64,000 bases of DNA from Actinoplanes auranticolor (GTDB taxonomy: Bacteria; Actinomycetota; Actinomycetes; Mycobacteriales; Micromonosporaceae): NCBI RefSeq assembly GCF_018332655.1, contig NZ_BOQL01000067.1:1-64000 (forward strand), read 5' to 3'. Positions 34,545 to 42,444 of this stretch are shown piece by piece. The notes beneath the pieces are model-generated. The model made no database searches, had not been told where the DNA came from, and saw nothing but the letters and a program-made list of their open reading frames with translations. A program made the translations under genes and the position numbers. Every line of letters begins with the position of its first letter. Within the stretch, counting starts at the first letter, position 1.

Positions 34545-34614
34545 CCGGCAACACATCTTGGAAGCGCAGCGGAGAAATCCTGCCAACGCCTCGGACGCTG
34601 CGCTTCCAAGATCT
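34545..34614 (+). promoter_or_regulatory. Dispersed inverted-repeat element, copy D
   Basis: The arm ATCTTGGAAGCGCAGCG (34555-34571) is perfectly complementary over 17 bp to 34596-34612 across a 24-base loop. The outer seven pairs are identical to copies A and B. The inner ten differ but still pair. It lies about 124 bp upstream of the 54-residue gene. The stretch 34236-34544 in front of it contains no gene I can support. Confidence 0.65.
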
Positions 34615-34737
34615 CTTGGCCGACGACCGGCCTGCCACCGGCAGGCCGCGCCGATCCCACCCCGGCTCGTCAGCGCGACAGCCCGGCTCCTCGCCGCCGG
34701 CCGCCGCACCTCGATCTGCCCGCCAGGAGGCCACGCC

Positions 34738-34902
34738 ATGTACCAGGACCTGCCCTTCACCGACCGCCGTCAGCGCCGCGAAGCCCACGTCAGCCGTCAC
34801 CACCGCCGCTTCGTCCTGGCCGGCGAGAAGGAGGTCTTCGACCCGGCCAGCCCGACCGACGCGCGCGAGTACCGCACGGTCGTGAATTACGGTCACCGCT
34901 GA
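34738..34902 (+). CDS. Small basic element protein
   Basis: A 54-residue, strongly basic protein (RRQRREAHVSRHHRRFVLAG) with a short acidic middle (EKEVFDPASPTDARE). No family is recognised. It is accepted as a gene because AGGAGG lies 7 bases before the ATG, a terminator follows 8 bases after the stop, and copy D of the dispersed element precedes it at the usual distance. The shared upstream element groups it with the DUF932, SSB and 24.5-kb genes. Nucleic-acid binding would suit the charge, but this is not shown. Confidence 0.65.
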   Translation: MYQDLPFTDRRQRREAHVSRHHRRFVLAGEKEVFDPASPTDAREYRTVVNYGHR

Positions 34903-34910
34903 CCGGCGGC

Positions 34911-34934
34911 GGGGAGGAGCTTCGGCTCCTCCCC
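34911..34934 (+). terminator. Hairpin terminator with TTCG tetraloop
   Basis: GGGGAGGAGC pairs perfectly with GCTCCTCCCC around TTCG, 8 bases after the stop codon of the 54-residue gene. Confidence 0.85.
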
Positions 34935-35128
34935 CGTTCTGGCTCGCAACCGGGCGCACGCTCGAGCTGGCTGCCGCGGCCGGGCTTAACCCGGCCGGGC
35001 CTTGACGGCCCGGTAGACCGGAAGCGGCCTACGGCCGCGCTGCTTCAAAGCATCCTTTCGGCCACTGGCTGCGCCACGAGTGTCGGTTGCGCCCGCCGTC
35101 CACCAAATCCGCTGCGGGCTCCTAAAAC

Positions 35129-35149
35129 ATTATGCAAACCCCGCATAAT
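35129..35149. promoter_or_regulatory. Operator-like inverted repeat
   Basis: ATTATGC and GCATAAT form a perfect 7-bp inverted repeat with a 7-base spacer in the AT-rich stretch. The spacing suits a dimeric regulator. Confidence 0.4.
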
Positions 35150-35325
35150 CTTTTACTCGAAACCCCCGCATCGAATTTGGCTCCCGTCGGGCGCAACCGG
35201 GCGAGCAAGCTCGCCGCCTGCGGCCGAAAAATGCTGAAGGGTCAAAACCACCGCCGCTAGCTGCGACAACACCTTTAGGGAGCGCCAAAGAAAGCGGAGA
35301 AAAAGTTCGAAAACCGCTGGCCACT

Positions 35326-35343
35326 TATCGAGATTAATCGATA
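35326..35343. promoter_or_regulatory. Operator-like inverted repeat before a TAAGAT box
   Basis: TATCGA and TCGATA are separated by six bases. The palindrome ends 7 bases before TAAGAT (35351), a fair -10 hexamer, so a bound protein would cover the promoter of the gene at 35425. Confidence 0.45.
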
Positions 35344-35424
35344 GGCGGCGTAAGATGGGACTTAGTCAGGGAGGGCAAACCCTGGCGACGCTGATTAACA
35401 CAACAACAGGAAAGAGGCCACATC

Positions 35425-35772
35425 GTGAGCCGTCACGACCTCACCCCACTCGACCCGGACACCGTCTCCTGCGTCATCGTCGGGTGGGACCGCCCCCTCG
35501 GATCGTTCTTCACCCACGTCTACCTCACTGACGACGACAACGAGTTCGACGCCCCCACCTTCGAGATCGGCACGGACTTCCGCGAAGTCACCGACCCGGC
35601 CGCCGCGATCGACCTGGCGAGCATGTACGCCAAGGTGCCCGACGACATGAGCGCCACCCTCGCCAACGACGCAGCGCGCGAGGGGACCTGCGAGGCCCCT
35701 GCCGTCCTCAGCATCCTGTCCGCAGCCGCCACCCCGACGACCAACACCGACGGTTGGCCCTGCCCGTTCTAA
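35425..35772 (+). CDS. Hypothetical element protein
   Basis: A 115-residue acidic protein (VIVGWDRPLGSFFTHVYL, DDDNEFDAPTFEIGTDF), of the kind found on actinobacterial plasmids and integrative elements but without known function. A beta-rich first half leads to a helical second half. The start is GTG, with AGGAAAGAGG 8 or more bases upstream. An operator-like palindrome and a -10-like TAAGAT lie in its leader. An IS5-type element has inserted exactly behind the stop codon. The TAA is part of the 3-bp target duplication, so the protein is unharmed while its terminator has been moved 890 bases away. Confidence 0.7.
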   Translation: MSRHDLTPLDPDTVSCVIVGWDRPLGSFFTHVYLTDDDNEFDAPTFEIGTDFREVTDPAAAIDLASMYAKVPDDMSATLANDAAREGTCEAPAVLSILSAAATPTTNTDGWPCPF

Positions 35773-36663
35773 GAGCTCCTAACTCAATCGGGTGCATCGG
35801 CATGACTTGATCTTTGGGTAGGCCGTTGTCGGTGACATGAGGAAACGCGACCCCCAGCCGTGGCTGGTCGATGATGACCTCTGGGCCCGGATCGAGCCAT
35901 TGCTGCCGAAGCAGCTGGCGCGGTCGGGTCCTGGTCGCCGGCCGGTCGATGACCGCAAAGTCTTGTGCGGCATCTTGTTCGTGCTGTTCACCGGTATCCG
36001 ATGGGAATGGCTACCCAAGGAGCTCGGCTTCGGCTGCGGGATGACGTGCTGGCGGCGGTTGCGGGACTGGAACAACGCCGGTGTCTGGCAGCGCCTACAC
36101 GAGGTACTGCTGGCCGAGTTGCGAGCGGCCGGGAAGCTGGACTTGTCCCGAGCAGTGGTCGACTCGAGTCATGTGCGGGCGCTCAAGGGCGGCCCAAAAC
36201 CGGCCGGAGTCCAGTAGACCGCGGCCGGCTGGGCTCCAAGCACCACCTCATCACCGACGCCGGCGGTGTTCCGCTTGCGGTGCTGCTGACCGGCGGCAAC
36301 CGCAACGACGTCACCCAACTGTTGCCGCTGCTGCACGCGATTCCGCCGATCCGCGGCAAACGCGGCCGGCCCCGCAGCAAACCGCCGAAGGTCTACGCCG
36401 ACCGCGGCTACGACCACGACAAGTACCGGACCTTGGTCCGCGAGCTCGGCATCACACCGGTGATTGCTCGGCGCGGCAGCGGACACGGCTCAGGTCTGGG
36501 CACGCTGCGCTGGGTCGTGGAGCAGAGCTTCGCCCTGCTGCACTGGTTCCGCCGCCTTCGTATCCGCTGGGAGATCCGCGACGACATCCACGAAGCCCTG
36601 CTCAAACTCGGCTGCGTCCTGATCTGCTGGCGCCGCCTCCACCACGCAAAGAGTTAGGAGTTC
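35773..36663 (+). mobile_element. Complete IS5-family (IS427-like) insertion sequence
   Basis: The element is 891 bp. Its 13-bp ends GAGCTCCTAACTC (35773-35785) and GAGTTAGGAGTTC (36651-36663) are inverted repeats with one mismatch. TAA at 35770-35772 is repeated at 36664-36666, a 3-bp target duplication as expected for the IS427 group. The transposase is in two overlapping frames joined by a slippery heptamer. All parts look intact, so the element is probably active or recent. Confidence 0.9.
35837..36657 (+). CDS. IS5/IS427-type transposase, produced by -1 frameshifting
   Basis: A DDE transposase encoded in two frames. The first frame (35837-36217, 126 residues) holds the N-terminal domain (LVDDDLWARIEPLLPK, GIRWEWLPKELGFG) and the first catalytic aspartate in VVDSSHVRA. 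The second frame (to 36657) holds VYADRGYDHDKYR with the second aspartate and GTLRWVVEQSFALLHWF with the glutamate. The frames join at CCCAAAA (36193-36199), which fits the X XXY YYZ rule for -1 slippage: CCA-AAA re-pairs as CCC-AAA. The 0-frame stop lies 16 bases further on. The fusion is about 273 residues, normal for the group. The GTG/ATG context at 35837 lies 64 bases inside the left end. Confidence 0.88.
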
Positions 36664-36673
36664 TAAACGCACC

Positions 36674-36706
36674 GATGCCCGGGGACCGTCACGGTCCCCG
36701 GGCATC
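36674..36706 (+). terminator. Hairpin terminator separated from its gene by the IS
   Basis: GATGCCCGGGGACC pairs with GGTCCCCGGGCATC over 14 bp around a 5-base loop. Before the IS insertion it would have begun 8 bases after the stop of the gene at 35425, whose terminator it probably was. Confidence 0.8.
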
Positions 36707-37017
36707 ACTGCACTAAACGAACACCAGCGCATGCAGGCGACGTCACTACGCGCAGACCGCGTCGACGCGCATCGAGCACGCCGACACGGGCTGCCGCGCC
36801 GCTCGCCCACGGCCGTACCACCACCACCGCAGCGAGTCGAAGATTTAAGAGGCCGACGGCCCCTCTCGGGGACACCTCCGAAGAGATGTACGGGCAAGTC
36901 CGCCGGCCAACGCTGACCAACACACCGACGCTTAGCGCCGGCAGAAAGGCCACCACCAGCCTAGCCCGCTCCCCGCGTCGGCTCAACACCACGACCACCG
37001 CCGAGACGGAGCCCACG

Positions 37018-37209
37018 ATGCCCGCACGCACCACTCAAATGGCAACCCTCGGCGTCGAAGAGCTAGCTGCACTCACCGCCGAAATCACACCATTCACCGG
37101 CTTCTACGAACGCTACGACTCCGTAGCCGCCCAGCGGATCGAAGCCATCTGCGAGCGCTACGGCCTTACCTTCACTGACTCCTCCACTCGGGAGCCTTTA
37201 AGCCGCTGA
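37018..37209 (+). CDS. Small hypothetical protein
   Basis: A 63-residue protein (GVEELAALTAEITPFTGFYE, AAQRIEAICERYGLTF) with no recognised family. It is predicted helical and slightly acidic. The open frame runs upstream to 36886, but the ATG at 37018 with GGAG 7 bases before it is the better start. It is the last plus-strand gene before the divergent transfer region. The preceding 310 bases (36707-37017) contain nothing else that I can support. Confidence 0.5.
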   Translation: MPARTTQMATLGVEELAALTAEITPFTGFYERYDSVAAQRIEAICERYGLTFTDSSTREPLSR

Positions 37210-37314
37210 CCAACAACGACAAGACGGACCGCCCCATCCCCCAGATCGGCCCCATCACCGCCGCCGGTGGCAGCCTCGCCCCCACGGCCGCCGCAGCCCT
37301 ACTCGCAACCGCCC

Positions 37315-37809
37315 TCATCTCCCTTCGCTAGGCGGCGCACCCGCCGACACTGCCGGACTCACCGCCACCGACAACGCACCGGACGCGCCCTCGCCGCCAA
37401 CCGACCTCGCCGCCCCGGCCGCCTCCACACCTGACACGCGCCGCCCACTTCCGCGCGGACGGCCCCGACGCCGCACCACCGGAGCACCATCAGTCAGCTC
37501 ACCCACCCGAGCCTTAACGTCGTCCACCGATGCGCGCTGCAGACCCAGCCGCACCCGCGACGGCGTCTCCCCCGTCAGCACCGCAACGACATCCGGCGCC
37601 ATCAGCGACGCCAGCACCGCCAACGCCACATCCGCGCCGCGCTCCGCATCCGCCACCACCTCATCCAGACGCGCGAGCTCCGCCGCACGCCGCTCCTGCG
37701 CCAAGCGCACAGCAGCCCCCGCATCCGTCGCCGCTTTCAACGCGGCACGTTCCGCCTCATGCCGCCGCCGCAGGGCCTCAATAGCTGTGTTCGTTCCCTT
37801 GCTAGCCAT
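37315..37809 (-). CDS. Coiled-coil accessory protein divergent from the relaxase
   Basis: A 164-residue protein. Residues 5-65 are a charged, alanine-rich heptad helix (ALRRRHEAERAALKAATDAG, RRAAELARLDEVVADAE), predicted to form a coiled coil. The middle (VVAVLTGETPSRVRLGLQR) could be a small DNA-contacting helix pair, and a basic GRPRGSGRR stretch precedes a low-complexity tail. It is transcribed divergently from the MobF relaxase, sharing the intergenic region with the candidate origin of transfer. That is the place of relaxosome auxiliary proteins such as TrwA or small mobilisation factors. Function is inferred from position and charge only. Confidence 0.6.
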   Translation of the reverse strand: MASKGTNTAIEALRRRHEAERAALKAATDAGAAVRLAQERRAAELARLDEVVADAERGADVALAVLASLMAPDVVAVLTGETPSRVRLGLQRASVDDVKARVGELTDGAPVVRRRGRPRGSGRRVSGVEAAGAARSVGGEGASGALSVAVSPAVSAGAPPSEGR

Positions 37810-37833
37810 AGCATCGACGCTACCTATTTCACA

Positions 37834-37902
37834 TGCCAGACCTCCACACCTGGCAATCGTTGAATGTTAGTTGTAAATGGTCAGCCAATCGTTCAACGTT
37901 AC
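37834..37902. other. oriT: Candidate origin of transfer (oriT)
   Basis: Between the coiled-coil gene and the relaxase lie an inverted repeat TGCCAG-N10-CTGGCA (37834-37855) and two direct 17-bp copies of CAATCGTTSAAYGTTA-type sequence (37854-37870 and 37886-37902), 32 bases apart. The region is AT-richer than its surroundings. MobF origins usually lie beside the relaxase gene and combine a hairpin near nic with repeats for an accessory protein. The nick site itself cannot be named. Confidence 0.5.
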
Positions 37903-38021
37903 TCACACCATCTCTGATCAGCTTAGATATCGGGTCGCCCCGTACTCCCTTCTCAGAATTAGCACACCCCCTGGCATTCCAATGTCGCAAAGGCGCCTGC
38001 CGGTTGCCTACTGTCGGCGGC

Positions 38022-41000
38022 ATGCTCTCGGTAACCCGAATATCGCCCGGGGCCGGGATCGCCTACCTCACCCAACAGGTGGCCACCGGCCGACACGACT
38101 TCCAGCCCGCCAGCCCGAGCGCCGCGGTGGCTTACCACGCCGATCCCGCTGCGCACGGGGAGGCGCCCGGCTGGTGGGCCGGCCAAAGCTCGGCGCTGTT
38201 CGGCGTGCACGGGCGGGTCTCCGGGAAGCAGTTGCAGAGCCTCATCGGCGAAGGTCGGCACCCGGACACCGGCGAACAGCTCGGCCGGCTGTGGCGCAAG
38301 TTCGCGGCACTGGACGACGACGCCCGCCAAGCCGCCGTCGAAAAGGCCTGGAAAGCTCTACCCGCGGACGCTACCTACGAGCAGGTCGCCCAGGTGTGGC
38401 TGCAGGTCTGGACTGCTCCGGAGCGGCACCCCGTGGCCGGATTCGACGTGACCGTTTCTCCGGTCAAGAGCGTCAGCCTGCTGTGGGCGTTCGGTGACGA
38501 CCAGGTCAAGCGCGAGGTGATGGCGTCGCATCACGACGGCGTCCGCGCCGCCCTGGAACACCTGCGAGCCCACGGAGCGTTCACCCGGCTGGGTACCAAT
38601 GGCATCGTGCAGGTCCACACCGACGGCCTCGCGGCCGCGGTCTTCGACCACCGCATGTCCCGGGAGAAAGATCCGCAGCTGCACTCGCACATCATCGTCA
38701 GCTCGAAGGTTCGCGTCGTCCGCGACGGCCGCGAGACGTGGCTCGCGCTCGACAGCAAAGCGTTCTACCAGGCCACCATCGGCGCCCGGATCGCCTACGA
38801 ACGCGCCGTGGAACACCAGCTCGGCCGACGCCTTGGCGTCCGGTTCGCCGCCCGCGCCGGCTCCCCCATCCGCGAGATCGTCGGATTCGACCCCCGGGCG
38901 ATCCAGCATTACTCCAAGCGACGCACCGCCGTGGAAACCGAACTCAACGGCCGCCACAGCGACCCCGCCACCGGCCGCGAGTGGATCCCTACCGGCCGCT
39001 GGAGGCGTTCCGCGCAGGACGCCACCCTGCGCACCCGCCGCCCCAAGGACGGCCCTGAGTCCACCAACGAAGCGGTCGCCCGTTGGCGGCGCGAGGACCG
39101 GCTAGCGGGTTTCGACACTGCCGCTGAGGTCCACCGGATTGCCACGGGCCGGGCGCTCGACGCCGTCGATCAGCAGGCGCGTCAGGTCACTCGGCTCGCG
39201 CAACGCCACCGCGCAGGCCGGCCGGTCCGTGTAGAAGACCTAGTCGCCGCCGCCGACCAGATGGGGCTACAACGCGACGCACAGCGGCTGCCGGTCGTCA
39301 CGGCCGCGATCCGCCGGCTGCCTCACCTGGCCGTCGCACGCGCTGTCGACGAGCTCAGCGCCGAACGCGCCGTGTTCAGCATCGACCATCTCGAATTGGC
39401 TATCGGCCGTCAGCTACACGTCAGCCCAACCACGGACCGCCGCTCGGACTGGCGGCAGGTGCAGCGCTACGCCGCCCACGCCGTCCAGTCCCGGGCCGGT
39501 GGGCTACGGGTGCTGACCCCGCCCGCGTTGCTCGAGTGGGGCGAAACGCTGGTCCGCGGCTCGGATCGACAGAGCATCTACAGCCGCCACCGCGACCAGA
39601 AACTGTCCACCGAACCGGTCCTGGCCGCCGAAAAGGAACTGATCGCTTACGCCACCCGTCACGGCGCCAGTACCGCGCCCAGGGGGCTGCTCGACGCGGT
39701 CGCTGACCGGCTCGACCTGTCGCAGGAGAAGCGCGCCGCACTGCACTTCGCTATTGGCGACGACCGCCGGGTCACCGGCATCGTCGGCCCGGCCGGCACC
39801 GGGAAAACCTATCTCCAGCGTGCTGTGGGTGTCGCCGCCCGCCAAGCGGGCGTGCCGGTGCTCGGCCTGACAGTGGGTCAGAACGCCGCGTTCGTCCTCG
39901 CCGACGCCACCCGCGACGGCGAGCATCCGGGGATCCGGACCGAGAACATCGCGATGTGGCTGCACGCCCAGACGATGCCACCAAAGGGCACCACCCCGCC
40001 CGATTGGGCGTTCCAGCCGGGCCAATGGGTCATCATCGACGAGGCGTCGCAGGCCTCGACGCTCGACCTTGTCCGCCTTACCCAGCTCCTCGCACCCGTC
40101 GGCGGAAAACTCATCCTGGTCGGTGACCCCCAGCAAATCTCTGCGATCGGGCCTGGCGGCATGTTCCGCTACCTCGCCTCCCTCGGCACGACCACGCAGC
40201 TGCGCGAGGTCCGCCGCTTCGCAGATCCGTGGGAAGGCCCCGCCTCCCTGCGGCTCCGTGAGGGCGACACCACCGTGCTCGCCGAATACGACCGACGCGG
40301 CCGCGTCATCGCCGGACACCGCCTCGAACTCATCAACGACGTTCTCGACGGGTGGGCCGCCGACGTCCTGCAAGGCCGCACCAGCCTCGTCCTCGTCGAA
40401 ACCCAGGCCGAAGCCGCCGACATAGCCACCCAAGCCCGGCGCCTCCTCATCCGCGCCGGGATAGTGCAGGGCGGGCCCACCGTCACCCTCGCCGACGGCA
40501 CCTACGCCGGCGTCGGCGACCTGATCGTCACTCGCCGCAACAACCGCGCCCTGCTCGCCGGCGACGCGTTCGTCGCCAACCGCACCCAATGGCGCATCCT
40601 CGAGCTCGGCCCCGCCGGAGCTCTGCTCGTGCAGAACACCGCCGACCAGGCCACCACAGCGCTACCGGCCGACTACGTCGCCGAACACGTCCAACTCGCC
40701 TACGCCGCCACCGTCGACTCCGCGCAAGGCCGCACCGTCGACGTCACCCGCGCCGTCATCGACCAAGCCACCACCCGCCCACGGCTCTACGTCATGGCCA
40801 CACGCGGCCGGCTCCTCAACCAACTCGCCGTCGTCACCGCCGACGAACCCCCCGAAGCCCACCCACCCGCACCGGCCACCGCCGGCATTACCGTCCTCGC
40901 CGGGATCCTGCGCGACGACAGCACCCAACGCTCCGGCACCGAAACCGAACAAACCCTGTGGGCCGACGCCGACACCCTGAGGCACTGGGGGCCCATTTAC

Positions 41001-42317
41001 GACGACCTCACCGCCCGCGCCAGCACCGACCGCTACACCGCCGCCGTCCGCGGCGCGGCCGGGCAAAAGGTCGCGGACAACCTCGCCGCCGACCCCGCCA
41101 TGCCCGCCCTTGCCGCTCGCTTGCATGCCCTCGCAGCGGCCGGCTACCACCCCGACCAGGTCCTCACTGCGGTCGCCTCCGAGCGGGAACTGAACAGCGC
41201 ACACGACACCGCCGCCGTCCTCGCCTGGCGCATCGACCAGGCATACCGTGACCTCCAACCCGACCCCGCCGTGGCCCTCAGCCCCGCCCAAGCCGGCACC
41301 TACACCCAACGCGCCCCGACCGTCGACGGCGACATCGGCGATGCACTGCGCCAGGTCGCGACCATTTGCGACATGCGCATCGACGCCCTCGCCCAGCAAG
41401 CAGCCGCTGAACAACCCGCCTGGACCACCGCGCTCGGGCCACTCCCGGACGACCACCCGGGGCGCCGGCAGTGGACCAGCCGCGCCGCCGTCATCGCCGC
41501 CTACCGCGACCGCTACACCATCACCGGCCAGGACCCGATCGGTCCCGAACCCTCGCCCCGCGACGTCGGCCGGTGGGGCGCCTGGCAGCGCGCGCAGACC
41601 GTGCTCGGGGTCGCCACCCTCGCCGGACAGATCAGCACCGCCACCGACGGCCAGCTTCGCGCGCTCATCGCCGCGCAACGCGACGCCGACCAGACCGCCC
41701 CCGCCTACGTCGCCGGGCAGCTCCGCGTCGCCCACACCCAACTCGTCGGCGCCGAGAACCACCTACGTGACGTCCGTATTGACCTGGCCACCGCCCAGAC
41801 CACAGCAGTGTCCTCAGCTCGGCACGCCGACGCGGTGAAGCCGCGATGGTGGCACGCAGGCCCCCTGCACGCCGGGGCCGCGATCCGCCATCAGCACGCC
41901 AAGACCGATGCACTACGCGCGAGAACCATCGTCGACGAACTTCAGGACCGGCTCACAACTGCACGCGAGCGCATCAATACCGCCCGCGAACGCGTTCATG
42001 ACCTCGAAGGCCAGCACCAGACGTGGAGCAACTGGTACACCGAGGCACTACCCACCCGCTACGCCGGACTCGCCGCCGCCGCCGAAGCCGCGCGCCGCGC
42101 GCAGAACCTCGCGGACAACGCCAGCTCCCTCGCCGACACCGTGCGCGCCGCCGCGTCCCGCGTCCGCGCCGTCGACGCCACCCGCCCGGAGCCTCACACG
42201 CGGCCCGTCCCTGACGGGCTCACCGCGCACGCCGAGGCAGCGCGGCAGCGCGTCCTCGAGGACGCCGAGCTCGCCGCACCGCCCGACCGCTCCGAGCCGG
42301 AGGCAGACCACGCCTAA
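38022..42317 (+). CDS. MobF (TrwC/TraI-type) relaxase-helicase
   Basis: A 1,431-residue conjugative relaxase. The N-terminal TrwC domain (1-330) begins MLSVTRISPGAGIAYLTQQV and contains the metal-binding histidines of EKDPQLHSHIIVSSKV. A RecD-like superfamily 1 helicase follows: Walker A GIVGPAGTGKTYL (about 585), Walker B VIIDEASQAS (about 670), then LILVGDPQQISAIGPGG, and the C-terminal AYAATVDSAQGRTVDV and LYVMATRGR. The last 400 residues are a helical extension with coiled coil (RARTIVDELQDRLTTARERI). It would nick oriT, stay attached to the 5' end and unwind the strand sent to the recipient. I start at 38022 because upstream translation is not family-like. GGCGG precedes the ATG closely. 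Confidence 0.95.
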   Translation: MLSVTRISPGAGIAYLTQQVATGRHDFQPASPSAAVAYHADPAAHGEAPGWWAGQSSALFGVHGRVSGKQLQSLIGEGRHPDTGEQLGRLWRKFAALDDDARQAAVEKAWKALPADATYEQVAQVWLQVWTAPERHPVAGFDVTVSPVKSVSLLWAFGDDQVKREVMASHHDGVRAALEHLRAHGAFTRLGTNGIVQVHTDGLAAAVFDHRMSREKDPQLHSHIIVSSKVRVVRDGRETWLALDSKAFYQATIGARIAYERAVEHQLGRRLGVRFAARAGSPIREIVGFDPRAIQHYSKRRTAVETELNGRHSDPATGREWIPTGRWRRSAQDATLRTRRPKDGPESTNEAVARWRREDRLAGFDTAAEVHRIATGRALDAVDQQARQVTRLAQRHRAGRPVRVEDLVAAADQMGLQRDAQRLPVVTAAIRRLPHLAVARAVDELSAERAVFSIDHLELAIGRQLHVSPTTDRRSDWRQVQRYAAHAVQSRAGGLRVLTPPALLEWGETLVRGSDRQSIYSRHRDQKLSTEPVLAAEKELIAYATRHGASTAPRGLLDAVADRLDLSQEKRAALHFAIGDDRRVTGIVGPAGTGKTYLQRAVGVAARQAGVPVLGLTVGQNAAFVLADATRDGEHPGIRTENIAMWLHAQTMPPKGTTPPDWAFQPGQWVIIDEASQASTLDLVRLTQLLAPVGGKLILVGDPQQISAIGPGGMFRYLASLGTTTQLREVRRFADPWEGPASLRLREGDTTVLAEYDRRGRVIAGHRLELINDVLDGWAADVLQGRTSLVLVETQAEAADIATQARRLLIRAGIVQGGPTVTLADGTYAGVGDLIVTRRNNRALLAGDAFVANRTQWRILELGPAGALLVQNTADQATTALPADYVAEHVQLAYAATVDSAQGRTVDVTRAVIDQATTRPRLYVMATRGRLLNQLAVVTADEPPEAHPPAPATAGITVLAGILRDDSTQRSGTETEQTLWADADTLRHWGPIYDDLTARASTDRYTAAVRGAAGQKVADNLAADPAMPALAARLHALAAAGYHPDQVLTAVASERELNSAHDTAAVLAWRIDQAYRDLQPDPAVALSPAQAGTYTQRAPTVDGDIGDALRQVATICDMRIDALAQQAAAEQPAWTTALGPLPDDHPGRRQWTSRAAVIAAYRDRYTITGQDPIGPEPSPRDVGRWGAWQRAQTVLGVATLAGQISTATDGQLRALIAAQRDADQTAPAYVAGQLRVAHTQLVGAENHLRDVRIDLATAQTTAVSSARHADAVKPRWWHAGPLHAGAAIRHQHAKTDALRARTIVDELQDRLTTARERINTARERVHDLEGQHQTWSNWYTEALPTRYAGLAAAAEAARRAQNLADNASSLADTVRAAASRVRAVDATRPEPHTRPVPDGLTAHAEAARQRVLEDAELAAPPDRSEPEADHA

Positions 42318-42444
42318 CCCCCCATGCTTGAGCGCACAACGTGGCTCATCAGGCATCTCGCGTGCCGGCGGAACGGGACCCGGCCATGACCGCGGCTCTG
42401 GCACAAGTTTGCCTGCGCCGGTTACGGCGCTCGCTGCACATCGG

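Larger units (their letters stand above)
34978..35424. promoter_or_regulatory. Structured, locally AT-rich non-coding region
   Basis: This 450-base stretch has no gene. Its first half carries serial hairpins (GGCCGGG-CTTAA-CCCGGCC at 34978-34996; GGCGAGC-AA-GCTCGCC at 35200-35215). Its second half is unusually AT-rich for the window and holds two clean palindromes at 35129-35149 and 35326-35343, then TAAGAT at 35351. It may be an origin, a regulated promoter, or both, for the gene at 35425. Confidence 0.45.

Noticed and set aside
34394..34885. Open frame with a CRCPRCGRPRGDRGRVC zinc-ribbon-like start
   Set aside because: It runs through the inverted-repeat element and over the well supported 54-residue gene in another frame; the cysteine motif alone is too short to support a gene.
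39504..40589. 361-codon minus-strand frame inside the relaxase gene
   Set aside because: It mirrors third-position GC bias of the relaxase helicase domain and contains no recognisable protein.
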